A stretch of 64,000 bases of DNA from Lewinellaceae bacterium (GCA_020636155.1 JACJYM010000004.1:186001-250000); one strand, 5' to 3'; positions 44,245 through 54,500 are shown, counted from the stretch's first letter. Made by a program: numbers and translations. Notes: a model not told the origin generated them from the sequence alone.

Positions 44245-45405
44245 ATGAAATCATTAATGAAAATCACCACTCTCGCATATCTTGTTCTTTCTGCGGTAAT
44301 TTTCGTCTCTTGTGAACCAAAAGACGAATTGGCAAGCCTTAAAAAAGATTTGGCAAGTAAAAAAGAAAAGCTCAATGCTTTACAAGTCGAAATCGACGAC
44401 TTAAATGGGAAAATAGCGGCTCTAGAGCCTGAGAAAAAAATTGATTCCATCATCGTTGCAGTCGAAGATATTAAACCTACAGAGTTTGTAAAATACGCAA
44501 AACTACAAGGAACGGTCATCTCCGACAACGTTTACAAAGCCAGTAGTGAAGTGGGTGGTCGCATACTTAAACTCCTCGTCAAAGAAGGGGATTACGTAAA
44601 AAGAGGACAACTTATCGCTTCCATTGATATGGATGCTTTAGAAAAGCAAAAGGAAGAAATCTCAACTCAACTTTCCCTTGCTAATACTGTATTCGAAAGA
44701 CAAAAAAATCTGTGGGATCAACAAATCGGTTCAGAATTGCAATACTTGCAAGCAAAAAACAACAAAGAAAGATTGGAAAAAAGCATAGAAACCCTCAATT
44801 CTCAATTGTCAAAAAGGAATATTTATGCTCCGTTTTCAGGATATGTTGACCAAGAATTGATAAAAGAAGGTGAGATGAGTGCCCCGGGAGCCCCTATTTT
44901 GGTCATTATAAACAATGACAAATTAAAAATAAAAGCCGATGTGCCAGAAAATTATCTTACCAAGGTAAAAGTCGGCGAACCAGTCATAGTTTCGCTACCT
45001 GCACTAAATGAAGAAATCCAGTCAAAAATATCTCTTTTAGGTAGAGTTATTGACCCATCGAATAGAACATTTTCAATGGAAGTAGATCTAGCCAATCCTA
45101 GAAACATCTACAAGCCTAACTTACTGGCAGAAGTAGAAGTTGTCGAGTACAAAAAAGATGATGCCATTGTCATTCCGATTGATTTTGTCATGGAAGCTGT
45201 CTCTGGAGATAAATACGTCTACACAGTCAACACTACCAAAGATGGTTCTCTTGCTCAAAAATCCATCGTCACTCTTGGAGAAGGATATCAAGGGCAAATA
45301 GAAATATTGAGTGGACTGAAAAACGGTGACCGATTGATAACAGATGGAAGTCATCTCGTCGTGGATGGAAGTCCTGTTGACATTCAAAAAGAATCAAAAC
45401 AGTAG
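44245..45405 (+). CDS. RND efflux periplasmic adaptor (membrane-fusion protein)
   Basis: 386 residues. A lipoprotein signal with VIFVSC (Cys23) is followed by a coiled-coil stretch (about 30-65). The biotinyl-lipoyl-like half-motifs (ASSEVGGRILKLLVKEGDYV and NIYAPFSGYVDQELIKEGE) flank an alpha-hairpin. A beta-barrel domain (DVPENYLTKVKVGEPVIVSL) and a membrane-proximal domain follow. It bridges the inner-membrane pump and TolC channel. The start is 52 bases after the TolC stop; an alternative ATG at residue 5 is possible. The RND pump gene starts 5 bases after its stop. Confidence 0.94.
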   Translation: MKSLMKITTLAYLVLSAVIFVSCEPKDELASLKKDLASKKEKLNALQVEIDDLNGKIAALEPEKKIDSIIVAVEDIKPTEFVKYAKLQGTVISDNVYKASSEVGGRILKLLVKEGDYVKRGQLIASIDMDALEKQKEEISTQLSLANTVFERQKNLWDQQIGSELQYLQAKNNKERLEKSIETLNSQLSKRNIYAPFSGYVDQELIKEGEMSAPGAPILVIINNDKLKIKADVPENYLTKVKVGEPVIVSLPALNEEIQSKISLLGRVIDPSNRTFSMEVDLANPRNIYKPNLLAEVEVVEYKKDDAIVIPIDFVMEAVSGDKYVYTVNTTKDGSLAQKSIVTLGEGYQGQIEILSGLKNGDRLITDGSHLVVDGSPVDIQKESKQ

Positions 45406-45409
45406 AACC

Positions 45410-48400
45410 ATGGCAGAAATGAATCAAAACAAGCATCGGACATTCGGCCTGACCAATCTGGCGGTAGACAATGCGACTTCAGTCTTTCTCATTGCCTTGA
45501 TGATTTTAGTATTCGGAATACAGAGTTATAATAATATTCCAAAAGAACAATTTCCTGAAGCTTCTTTGCCAACGGTCTATGTCAATACTCCGTATTTTGG
45601 CAATTCTGCTGAGGAAATAGAAAACCTCATTACCCGTCCGCTCGAAAATGAAATTGAAAACATTACCGGAATCAAATATGTACGATCAACTTCTATCCAA
45701 GATTTTTCGGTAATCATTGCTGAGTTTGATGCCGATCTCGAGATGGAAAATGTACTTAGAAAAGTAAAAGATGCCGTAGATAAAGCGAAAAGTGACTTAC
45801 CTAATGACCTCGACCAAGATCCTACTATCCTTGAAATTAACTTTAGTGAAATTCCCATCGTAACGGTCAATGTCTCCGGTAATTATTCGAATGACGAACT
45901 GCGACAATATGCCGAAAAACTAGAGGACAAGATCGAAAGCATCAAAGAAATCTCAAAGGTCAATCTCAAAGGAAGCCTCGAGAGAGAAATTCGAATAGAT
46001 GTCGATATTAATAAGATGCAAGCATTGAGGGTTTCTTTTGGAGATATTGCAAATGCCATTGGATCAGAAAACCTGACCATGTCTGGTGGAGAATTGGTAA
46101 ATAATGGATTTCGCCGTTCCTTAAGAATCATCGGACAGTATGAAAACACAGAAGAAATAGAAAACACCATCGTCAAAAGTGAAAATCAGCGTCCTATTTT
46201 TATCAAAGATATTGCCACGGTCACCTATGGTTACAAAGATAGAACGAGTTATGCCAGATCTGACGGCTATCCCGTCATTTCATTGGATGTCATCAAGAGA
46301 AGAGGTGAAAATCTACTTTCCGCCTCAGATCACTTAAAGGAACAACTAGATAAAATTACCCCACAATTACCCTCTGATCTGAAGATCAGCTTGTTCAATG
46401 ATCAATCGATACACACTCGAAATGAGGTTAATAACTTAGAAAATAGCATTATCTCAGGAGTCATTCTTGTCGTTTTAGTTTTACTCTTTTTTCTGGGGCT
46501 GAGGAACGCATCCTTTGTCGGTATAGCGATTCCACTCTCAATGCTTATGGGAATAATGTTTCTGGCGCTGACCGGAGCGACAATGAATATTGTGGTTCTA
46601 TTTTCTTTAATCTTAGCGTTGGGTCTGCTGGTTGATAATGGCATTGTGGTCGTCGAAAATATATATCGATACAAACAAGAAGGCTATGATAATAAATCCG
46701 CTTCAAAATACGGTGCTGGTGAAGTAGCGATGCCCATCATCGCCTCCACAGCCACGACTCTAGCTGCATTCATTCCATTAGCATTCTGGCCAGGTATCAT
46801 GGGCGAGTTTATGAAGTATATGCCCCTGACTCTTATCATCGTTTTGTCATCTTCGCTATTCGTGGCATTGGTTATCAATCCAGTATTTACAGCTCGATTT
46901 ATGAAAATTGATGATCATTCACAAATAGCCTCTGAACGAAAAAGAAAAGTTAAAAATATCTGGATTGGCGTTGCCATCATGCTGATTATCGGGTTACTTG
47001 GACAGTTTTCAGGAGCCCTGTGGTTGCGAAACCTTATGGGAATCTCGATATTAATAAGCCTTCTTAACTTCTACATTTTAGAGCCTGGCACCTATCATTT
47101 TCAAAACCGCTTTCTTCCAAAGCTCGAAACCGCTTATTACCATTTTATTGCCTTCGCTCTACGTGGAAAAAATCCAATGAGTGTATTTATCGGTACCTTT
47201 ATTCTTTTGTTCGTTGCTGTAGGTTTATTGTTCGTAAGGAAACCTAAAGTTGAGTTTTTTCCTGGTTCCGACCCGCTTTATATCAATACTTTTGTTGAGC
47301 TTCCACTAGGAAAAGACATCTCTGCAACCAACCTTGTGGTTAAAAACATCGAGAAAGAAATCAAAGAAGCCTTAAGTGGAAAAGAACAAATAGTCGAGGC
47401 CGTGCTTACGCAAATAGGGGAAGACACTTCTGACCCAAATACACCGCCTGAACCCGGCGTTACACCAAATAAAGCGAGGATTACCGTCTCTTTCGTGCCT
47501 GCAGAAGACCGTGGGGATATCAGTACCAAAGATGTGCTAAATGAAATCAGAGATCGAGTCAAATCTTATGCCGGAGTAGAAATCGTCGTTGACCAAAATG
47601 CCAATGGACCACCTACCGGAAAACCGATAAACATCGAAATTACAGGAGAAAATATTGATTCCCTCATTAGCATTTCCGAAAAAATGAAAAACTTCATTGA
47701 TTCAAAAGATATAAAGGGAATCGAAGATTTAAAATCTGATGTAAAGCTTAATAAAGCAGAATTACTTGTCAATGTAAATCGAGAAGCTGCTAGGAAATAT
47801 GAGCTCTCCACCTATTCCATTGCAGATGCCATCCGTACTTCTGTGTATGGAAAAGAAGTGTCAAAGTATAAGGAAGGAGAAGACGAATACCCTATCATGG
47901 TGAGGTTAGACGAAGATCAGCGCAACGATATCACAAAGGTGCTCAATCAAAAAATCACTTTTAGAAATCCTGCAAATGGTCGGATAGTTCAAGTACCTAT
48001 ATCTGCAGTGGCAGACATCAGTTACGGAACTACTTATAACTCAATTAAGAGAAAAGATGGGGAAAGGCAGGTCACTATTTACTCCAACCTTCTGGATGGT
48101 TATAATTCTAATCAAGTGGTCAGTGAAATTAAACAAGAATTGACCAATTTTTCCGTTCCTGATGGATATAGTTTTGAATTTACAGGAGAGCAACAGCAAC
48201 AAGCCGAAGATATGGCCTTTTTAATGAGTGCATTTATGGCTGCCATATTTTTCATTTTTATCATATTGGTCGCACAATTTAACAGCATCTCGGCACCCTT
48301 TATCATATTACTTTCGGTTTTGTTCAGCCTTATTGGAGTCTTCTTGGGTTACACCGTATCTGGAGCGACCATTTCTGTGATATTTTCAGGAGTAGGTATT

Positions 48401-48826
48401 ATTTCCTTGGCGGGTGTAGTGGTCAATAATGCCATCGTGCTGATTGACTACATCATATTACTTTCTAAAGAAAAATGCGAAGAACTGGGTGTCGCAGAAA
48501 TCAAAGATATTCCTTACGAAGACTTGAAAAAAATAATTATACAAGCAGGAGCAACAAGGTTGAGACCCGTATTATTAACGGCTATTACCACCGTTTTGGG
48601 TTTGGTGCCGTTGGCGATAGGTTTTAATTTTAATTTTTTCACCTTGATTACTGACTTATCCCCTCACATCTTCATAGGTGGTGATAATACTGCCGTCTGG
48701 GGCCCGATGGCTTGGACGGTGATATATGGATTGACTTTTGCCACGTTTCTTACACTGGTTGTGGTTCCCGTCATGTATTGGTTGATGGTCAAGGGTAGGC
48801 GAAGGCTCCGGAAGGTTTTTGCTTAA
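45410..48826 (+). CDS. RND-family multidrug efflux permease
   Basis: 1138 residues, HAE1/AcrB-like proton antiporter. The N-terminal helix (VDNATSVFLIALMILVFGIQ) and first porter domain (FPEASLPTVYVNTPYFGNSA, ENLITRPLENEIE) are followed by transmembrane helix 4 with the proton-relay Asp in GLLVDNGIVVVENIYRYKQE. The second half repeats the layout, with GVGIISLAGVVVNNAIVLID and TRLRPVLLTAITTVLGLVP. An unusual 11-12-helix insertion region (about 520-600) reads as two extra hydrophobic segments between halves. I chose the ATG just after the adaptor stop, because the earlier in-frame ATG lies within adaptor coding sequence. It ends at a shared terminator. Confidence 0.94.
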   Translation: MAEMNQNKHRTFGLTNLAVDNATSVFLIALMILVFGIQSYNNIPKEQFPEASLPTVYVNTPYFGNSAEEIENLITRPLENEIENITGIKYVRSTSIQDFSVIIAEFDADLEMENVLRKVKDAVDKAKSDLPNDLDQDPTILEINFSEIPIVTVNVSGNYSNDELRQYAEKLEDKIESIKEISKVNLKGSLEREIRIDVDINKMQALRVSFGDIANAIGSENLTMSGGELVNNGFRRSLRIIGQYENTEEIENTIVKSENQRPIFIKDIATVTYGYKDRTSYARSDGYPVISLDVIKRRGENLLSASDHLKEQLDKITPQLPSDLKISLFNDQSIHTRNEVNNLENSIISGVILVVLVLLFFLGLRNASFVGIAIPLSMLMGIMFLALTGATMNIVVLFSLILALGLLVDNGIVVVENIYRYKQEGYDNKSASKYGAGEVAMPIIASTATTLAAFIPLAFWPGIMGEFMKYMPLTLIIVLSSSLFVALVINPVFTARFMKIDDHSQIASERKRKVKNIWIGVAIMLIIGLLGQFSGALWLRNLMGISILISLLNFYILEPGTYHFQNRFLPKLETAYYHFIAFALRGKNPMSVFIGTFILLFVAVGLLFVRKPKVEFFPGSDPLYINTFVELPLGKDISATNLVVKNIEKEIKEALSGKEQIVEAVLTQIGEDTSDPNTPPEPGVTPNKARITVSFVPAEDRGDISTKDVLNEIRDRVKSYAGVEIVVDQNANGPPTGKPINIEITGENIDSLISISEKMKNFIDSKDIKGIEDLKSDVKLNKAELLVNVNREAARKYELSTYSIADAIRTSVYGKEVSKYKEGEDEYPIMVRLDEDQRNDITKVLNQKITFRNPANGRIVQVPISAVADISYGTTYNSIKRKDGERQVTIYSNLLDGYNSNQVVSEIKQELTNFSVPDGYSFEFTGEQQQQAEDMAFLMSAFMAAIFFIFIILVAQFNSISAPFIILLSVLFSLIGVFLGYTVSGATISVIFSGVGIISLAGVVVNNAIVLIDYIILLSKEKCEELGVAEIKDIPYEDLKKIIIQAGATRLRPVLLTAITTVLGLVPLAIGFNFNFFTLITDLSPHIFIGGDNTAVWGPMAWTVIYGLTFATFLTLVVVPVMYWLMVKGRRRLRKVFA

Positions 48827-48833
48827 AAAAAAG

Positions 48834-48868
48834 ATAATCCTGAGCTAAATTTAATGGCTCAGGATTAT
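48834..48868. terminator. Bidirectional terminator shared by the RND operon and a T9SS gene
   Basis: 12-bp perfect stem ataatcctgagc / gctcaggattat with an 11-nt loop. An A-tract precedes it and a T-tract follows, so it works on both strands. For the minus gene, one stem arm encodes the last residues and the TAA lies in the loop. Confidence 0.88.
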
Positions 48869-51142
48869 TTTTTTCATCGAATTTCCCACCCGCATAAAAT
48901 ACAATCCTCGTCTTAACGTTCCTAGATTTATAGATGTGGTTTGGGTTTTTTTCTCGCCTTTCCATACAACATTGCCTAGCATATCGTACACTTCCACTTC
49001 TCCTCTATACTCCGTGTCAAGGGTAAAAAGTCCGGTGCTAGGATTGGGGTAAATGTTGAGAGGATAATCTGAAACCTCCACAGTTTTACTTCCAAAATCA
49101 ACAATTAATTCAGATAACACCAATTGAATGTCACTAATCGGGATATCAAAAAGAGTTCCTTCCAAATCAATTCCTTTGGCTCTTGTAAAATTAATATCGA
49201 TAGTGTCCCTACCATCTGTATTGACAGTCGTAATAGAATCCTTTAATATCAATAAAAAAGAAAATAGTTGAGTCGAGGTGTCTATGTCTATTAGTTTTGT
49301 ATTAGAAAGTGAAATCTGTACTGCTTTCTCGTCGACATGATCAAAATGATTAACATTATTCAACTGAAACATTGGGAATATATATTTAAAATAATCAGGA
49401 TGTTCTACCTCAAAATTTATGCAAACCCCGTGTAAAGGTCGGTATACCTGACCTTCATCGTTTCCATATTTTACCTTCACTTTATAAATTTTTTTATTTA
49501 TTGACTCTTGGATGCTATAAATACCGTTCTCTCCATCAATTGTTGATTCCGGCAAGGGATTATACTTACTGTTAGTTTTATACATATTGTTCCAAATCGT
49601 CCTTTCAAAATCCACTCTTGATATATAGCCGTCGCCATTACAATCAAGATATTTCCCGTTCAGTTGATTAAAGTCAAATTGCCAATTTTCGGAATCCTGA
49701 CCAACCCAAAATTCTGAACCATAAGGCCTATATGTTTCTTTGATTTTTGGAAAAAGCGTAACCAATCCACCTACAATAAAGTCTATTCCCTCCACGATTC
49801 CATCATCGTTAACGTCTCCTGGCCATACACAATCATCAATGCAATAAGTAACATCATCACAGTTTAAGCTTCCATCCATAATTGAAGCATAAGTGTTTTC
49901 TACATAGTTGACATCCTCTCTGAAGGTGTTGAAAACATTTAGATTGCGCTGAAGAGTATCATAAATGACATAATCGGCAAAGTCAATATTGACTCTTTTT
50001 CTTCCTTCAATCGGAGGAATACTATAGGAAGCCATGGGAAACGTATATGGATTAGAGGGAGTATCGTTTTGCATTGAATTGCCATTAGGAAGATTGGGAA
50101 GATCATAATAGTCATAGTTATTGCTCCAGATGGAAGCAAGTAACGTTCTTAAACCAGAATTGGAATTCAGAGATTTAAACCCAATCATTTTTGAATTTAG
50201 GCACACATTTGCATAGTATATTCCTGCATCTAAATCTTGCTGAGTTGGTACCCTTGGACACTTTGGTGGATCCATTCCATCTTTATTGTAGTAGTAATAA
50301 GTATCGCTTATGGTATCACACCCTGAATATTCTGAGTTTCCTAGAACGCAACCAACTTCATTCATCGTATAAAATCCAAGTCTTGCATCCTGAATCGTTT
50401 CGTCTGCATTTAGATTTTCAATACCTATTCTATAAAACATGACTGGTCGTTCATTGTCAAGACATTCCTCAAAAAAGTGTATAAATGAAATTTCTACAGG
50501 TGTCAATATCCCCATTGTAGACAAAACATTTTGATGAAAAACGGTATAGGTAAACACACTTGGTAAATAATCCTCTCTTTCTATTAATGCGATGGGATAA
50601 TCCCCATTAAGTGGGTCATACTTTCCATCTAAATCATGGTCATAAAATGGTGCTAAATCAAATGAAATGTCAAATCCATAATCGGTATTTATGTATGGGT
50701 TTCCCCTTGCTGGCCAATACAATATATCCTCAGGAATATCTTCAACCTTTATTATACCTTCCGTAAATAGATGTTTTAAATTGACTATTTCTGAATTATG
50801 AATTATCCATATTTTATTAAAAAAATAACAAGAAGAATCCAATGGTTCAAAATTTTGTCTGTTTAGTGGACCAGGCAAATAATTGTAATCTGAACCAAGA
50901 TTCCCAGTATATAAAGTATCTGTTAATGACTTACTGGCAATAGTAATCCATTGATAGACAGAATAACTTGTCACGACTTCTCCATCTAAATAGTACAATG
51001 ATCCTTGTTCATCAACTTCTCCTTGTGTATAGATTGTCTTTGACGTGATATGATTTGAAATCTTGTAATCTTTGATTTCACATTGTGCTGTAATATCAAG
51101 TACCATTAAAGAAATCAGTGAGATGATAAATAACTTTTTCAT
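48851..51142 (-). CDS. T9SS-exported protein with calcium-loop repeats, paralogue 1
   Basis: 763 residues. Signal peptide to about ITAQ (residue 20), an N-terminal region with the calcium-loop-like DLAPFYDHDLDGKYDP (162-177), and a middle dockerin-like pair of EF-hand-type loops: DVNDDGIVEGID (443-454) and DCNGDGYISRVD (500-511). It ends with a type A T9SS sorting domain (about 694-763) with IYPNPSTGLFTLD and GNVVWKGEK. Cargo of this kind is moved across the outer membrane by the T9SS and then released or attached to surface lipopolysaccharide. The function of the body is unknown. It follows a paralogue on the same strand after 15 bases. Confidence 0.85.
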   Translation of the reverse strand: MKKLFIISLISLMVLDITAQCEIKDYKISNHITSKTIYTQGEVDEQGSLYYLDGEVVTSYSVYQWITIASKSLTDTLYTGNLGSDYNYLPGPLNRQNFEPLDSSCYFFNKIWIIHNSEIVNLKHLFTEGIIKVEDIPEDILYWPARGNPYINTDYGFDISFDLAPFYDHDLDGKYDPLNGDYPIALIEREDYLPSVFTYTVFHQNVLSTMGILTPVEISFIHFFEECLDNERPVMFYRIGIENLNADETIQDARLGFYTMNEVGCVLGNSEYSGCDTISDTYYYYNKDGMDPPKCPRVPTQQDLDAGIYYANVCLNSKMIGFKSLNSNSGLRTLLASIWSNNYDYYDLPNLPNGNSMQNDTPSNPYTFPMASYSIPPIEGRKRVNIDFADYVIYDTLQRNLNVFNTFREDVNYVENTYASIMDGSLNCDDVTYCIDDCVWPGDVNDDGIVEGIDFIVGGLVTLFPKIKETYRPYGSEFWVGQDSENWQFDFNQLNGKYLDCNGDGYISRVDFERTIWNNMYKTNSKYNPLPESTIDGENGIYSIQESINKKIYKVKVKYGNDEGQVYRPLHGVCINFEVEHPDYFKYIFPMFQLNNVNHFDHVDEKAVQISLSNTKLIDIDTSTQLFSFLLILKDSITTVNTDGRDTIDINFTRAKGIDLEGTLFDIPISDIQLVLSELIVDFGSKTVEVSDYPLNIYPNPSTGLFTLDTEYRGEVEVYDMLGNVVWKGEKKTQTTSINLGTLRRGLYFMRVGNSMKKIILSH

Positions 51143-51157
51143 ATAAAACCGCTTAGA

Positions 51158-53473
51158 TTAAATAATTAATAATTTGATGAATTGAGATTTGAATCGAACA
51201 AAATAAATTCCTTTAGTAAAGTTGGAAAAGTCAAAATACATAGAGCTTTCGATTTTCTCGCCTTTCCATATGATATTACCTAGCATATCATACACTTCCA
51301 CTTCTCCTCTATACTCGGAATCTAGCGTAAACAATCCGGTACTGGGGTTGGGGTAGATTTTAAAATCGACTTTTTCGATATTCCCGCTATGAGAGGTGCT
51401 GTCTGAACCAAGGTCACTTAATATAATAGGGTCCATTATTACAGGTACACTAAATATATTTCCATCCTTATCAATGGCTTTTGATCGTAAAATTTTAATT
51501 TTTACAGTATCCATTCCGTCGGGATTCTCTGTAGGCACATTCGTTTTTTTCGTAAAACTCATATATCCTAAGAACTCAGGTGTATTAATTTCATAATTGT
51601 CATAGGCTACCCAAGACAATTCTATTTCTTCATTTTGGCTATTTGGTATTTCTGCAATTTTGTAATTAAAACCATTAATATTACTAGTCGCATTCCGATA
51701 GTCAAGATATTTGCTGGAAACTCGCATTTTTAGAGTAAGACCCGACAATTCTCGGAAAACTTCCGATTGGTCACCATCGTTTAATTTTAATATTACACTT
51801 GCACCACTAGGAGAAGATAATTGAGAAATATAGATGCCCTTAGGATTGTTTACTATCACTTGTGGAATAGGCTCCACAAAATCATGTTTTTTATGATAAT
51901 TATTTAAAATTGACAAATCAAAATCCCTGTCAGTAATATATCCATTCCCATCACAGTCCAAATAACGTCCATTGATGCTATCAAACTCACTTTCCCAATC
52001 CTGAGATTGATACCCTGACCAAAAATCTGAAGGATTCTCTCTCTCAAAACCCGAACCCAAGTCCTTATTCACTGCAACACCTTCAATAATAAAGTCAAGT
52101 CCATCAACAATACCATCATCATTGATGTCACCCGGCCATACACAATCTTCCTCGCAATAAGAAATAGCCGGACAATTGCCATTCCCACTTATAATTTCTT
52201 CATACTTCTTTTGAATTTCATGCATAGTAGCTGTGTAGGTGTCAAAAACATCCAGTTTTCTGTGAATCGTATCATACACAATAACGGTAGCAAAATCTAT
52301 ATTTACTTTTTCTTCCTTTTCTAATTCTGGAATTATAAATGATGCAAATGGTTTTCGTGATGGAGGCACCATACTACTAAATTGCATTGAGTTGCTATTT
52401 GCAATATTGGGAAAATCCGTAAATTCATAAGTATCGCTCCAAAAGTTAAACATATTCATATTACTCGGGCCTACGTCATTATCATTGTAATCATAAAAAT
52501 GATATGACGAGATTTTTGAATTCAGGCATTTATGAGCAAAGTAAAACCCGACCGTGCTATCTCTGTTAGAATTCTCATTTAACAAACCGTCTTTAAAATA
52601 TATGTAATAGCTATCAGACAGAGTGTCACATCCATTATAATTAATGCCGCTTTTAAAAATTGTATTTTCATGCATGGCAATTCTTGTGGTTGGCAAAGTA
52701 TGGGAGCGAGATATATTCTGAACTGAGATTCTATAAAAAATAAGCGGGTACTCGAATTCATCGTCATCTAAAAGGTAGGTCATTGTTGAAAACTCCACAG
52801 GTACATAGTCTTGTACATTTGAAACGTAAATCTCTCCACCGTAGACGGCAAAACTAAAAGCATTTACACAATTTTGGCTCAATTCGTCCATGACTATCGG
52901 GTAGTCGCCTTTCAATGGATTGTACTTAGAGTCGCCATCAAAATCATAAAATGGAGCCAAATCGAAATCTATGTCAATATTATACTCTTCCTCAATAAAT
53001 GGATTTCCTCGAGCTGGCCAATAAAGAATATCTGATGGTATTTTCTCATAATTAAGGGTTCCGTTTTGCAAATTATATTGTAATTCTAATAGTTCGCTTT
53101 TATGAACTATCCATACTCGATTAAAGAAACCACAACTAGTATCCAACCTAGTTTCTGTCTCTCGTTTCCATGGTCCATCGAAAAAATTTTGATGCTGCTG
53201 CCAGTAAAAATTGTCCAGCGAGTTGGTTATCGCAGAATATGACATGCCAGATGAAAACCATATCCGTTGCTCAATTGAAAGTTCCATCAAGCTTTTACCT
53301 TGTTTTGAATACAAATGTCCAAAATAAGGCGAATAACCCCATCCAAATGTTTCTCCATTAGTATAAGGATAGCAAGTCAGATAATTGTTGTTTAATGTTT
53401 TATAGTTTCTTTCACACTGCCCCGGTAGTATCGTGGACACCAAAAGCAAAAGAAGTGTAAATAGATGCTTCAT
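51158..53473 (-). CDS. T9SS-exported protein with calcium-loop repeats, paralogue 2
   Basis: 771 residues. The start is the ATG giving the signal peptide MKHLFTLLLLLVSTILPGQ; the frame continues 21 codons upstream but that part has no signal. The same layout as its neighbour: DLAPFYDFDGDSKYNP, then GDINDDGIVDGLDF and DCDGNGYITDRDFD loops, then a sorting domain beginning IYPNPSTGLFTLDSEYRGE. The bodies have diverged while the sorting segments are nearly identical. It is upstream of the paralogue and likely co-transcribed. Tandem duplication followed by divergence, with homogenised C-termini, is the simplest history. Confidence 0.84.
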   Translation of the reverse strand: MKHLFTLLLLLVSTILPGQCERNYKTLNNNYLTCYPYTNGETFGWGYSPYFGHLYSKQGKSLMELSIEQRIWFSSGMSYSAITNSLDNFYWQQHQNFFDGPWKRETETRLDTSCGFFNRVWIVHKSELLELQYNLQNGTLNYEKIPSDILYWPARGNPFIEEEYNIDIDFDLAPFYDFDGDSKYNPLKGDYPIVMDELSQNCVNAFSFAVYGGEIYVSNVQDYVPVEFSTMTYLLDDDEFEYPLIFYRISVQNISRSHTLPTTRIAMHENTIFKSGINYNGCDTLSDSYYIYFKDGLLNENSNRDSTVGFYFAHKCLNSKISSYHFYDYNDNDVGPSNMNMFNFWSDTYEFTDFPNIANSNSMQFSSMVPPSRKPFASFIIPELEKEEKVNIDFATVIVYDTIHRKLDVFDTYTATMHEIQKKYEEIISGNGNCPAISYCEEDCVWPGDINDDGIVDGLDFIIEGVAVNKDLGSGFERENPSDFWSGYQSQDWESEFDSINGRYLDCDGNGYITDRDFDLSILNNYHKKHDFVEPIPQVIVNNPKGIYISQLSSPSGASVILKLNDGDQSEVFRELSGLTLKMRVSSKYLDYRNATSNINGFNYKIAEIPNSQNEEIELSWVAYDNYEINTPEFLGYMSFTKKTNVPTENPDGMDTVKIKILRSKAIDKDGNIFSVPVIMDPIILSDLGSDSTSHSGNIEKVDFKIYPNPSTGLFTLDSEYRGEVEVYDMLGNIIWKGEKIESSMYFDFSNFTKGIYFVRFKSQFIKLLII

Positions 53474-53733
53474 TTTTATAGAATATTTATTCTGAAATCT
53501 GTTTTTCGACCCCAAAATATTATATCCCAAATCCAATATGAAACAATAAGTCCTATTTATGTGCCAAATGTCTTACAGAACATATCTTCTGAGTTTTAGA
53601 AGTCTTCGATATTGAAATTGAAGTCGGACTTAAAGATTGGTTGTTCATTTGGGTTTTTCTGATTTAGAATTTCCAAAAATTACGCCGCAAGGAGTAGTAT
53701 TAAAAATTTGATTTTAAAATGCAAATAATATTC
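53474..53733. other. Gap upstream of the T9SS pair with a possible gene remnant
   Basis: No intact gene. On the minus strand there is a short open run ending EQPIFKSDFNFNIEDF and then TAA, which reads like a protein C-terminus but is closed upstream by a stop. It is either chance or a decayed gene end. Confidence 0.3.
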
Positions 53734-54411
53734 TCAAGACTCCTCACTCGTCAAGACTATCCCAGATTCTATCTTTAGGTTTTCTTCAAAAATATTGTTT
53801 TTTAAGTCTCTAAAAAAATTGATGTTCGAATAGGTCTCTGCTCCGAGGCTAGATAAATGCTCACTATATATCTGACAATCAACCACCTGACAGCCGAGCT
53901 TTTTGAGATAATTTACAAAACTAATAAATCCATATTTGGATGCATTGGGCTGATAAGAAAACATGGATTCTCCAAAAAATATTTTGCCCAAACACACTCC
54001 ATACAGACCTCCTACCAATTGATTATCATTCCATACCTCCACCGAATGTGCAAGTCCCTTTTTGTGTAATTTCATATAAGATTGCTTCACTTCTGAGGTA
54101 ATCCAAGTGCCGGATTGCCCTTCACGTTTTATCGTTCGACAATGCGAGATGACATTTCCAAAGCTTTGATTAACCGTCACGGTGTACACTTTTCTGTTAA
54201 TATAATTCCTCATGCTTTTGCTCGTCTTTATCTTTTCTGGAAAAAGTACAAACCTCTCCCGAGGTGACCACCACATGATGGGTTCATTGTCTCCATACCA
54301 AGGAAAGATGCCAAAGCTATACGCAAGCTTAAGTCTTTCTGTGGAAAGATCCCCTCCTATAGCTAGAAGACCATCCTCTCTTGCCAGTAACGGGTGCGGG
54401 AAGTACATCAT
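53734..54411 (-). CDS. aat: Leucyl/phenylalanyl-tRNA--protein transferase
   Basis: Adds Leu or Phe to N-terminal Arg/Lys of proteins, marking them for ClpS-ClpAP degradation (bacterial N-end rule). Visible: FPHPLLAREDGLLAIGGDLS, LAYSFGIFPWYGDN, MWWSPRERFVLFPEK, the GQSGTWITSEV substrate-loop and SVEVWNDNQLVGGLYGVCLG. Two overlapping ATGs (54411 and 54408) are possible starts. I reject the ATG at 54447, because it falls inside the terminator stem of the preceding operon. About 225 residues, normal for the family. Confidence 0.93.
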   Translation of the reverse strand: MMYFPHPLLAREDGLLAIGGDLSTERLKLAYSFGIFPWYGDNEPIMWWSPRERFVLFPEKIKTSKSMRNYINRKVYTVTVNQSFGNVISHCRTIKREGQSGTWITSEVKQSYMKLHKKGLAHSVEVWNDNQLVGGLYGVCLGKIFFGESMFSYQPNASKYGFISFVNYLKKLGCQVVDCQIYSEHLSSLGAETYSNINFFRDLKNNIFEENLKIESGIVLTSEES

Positions 54412-54444
54412 ATAATTTGTGTGAACTGTTATGCTTCTAAAACA

Positions 54445-54480
54445 CAAAAGCCCCCCAACATACTCGTTGAAGGGCTTTTG
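54445..54480 (-). terminator. Terminator of the sigma/MscS/outer-membrane operon
   Basis: 9-bp stem caaaagccc / gggcttttg with an 18-nt loop, followed on the minus strand by TGTTTTAG. It lies 20 bases after the last gene of the operon. Confidence 0.8.
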
Positions 54481-54500
54481 AGGTTTAGGTATATTAATCT

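Noticed and set aside
53590..53710. Minus-strand fragment ending FKSDFNFNIEDF
   Set aside because: Too short and closed upstream by a stop; not enough to call a gene, so it is only mentioned in the gap entry.
54412..54447. Upstream ATG for aat
   Set aside because: It sits inside the terminator stem of the previous operon, so it would not be transcribed with aat.
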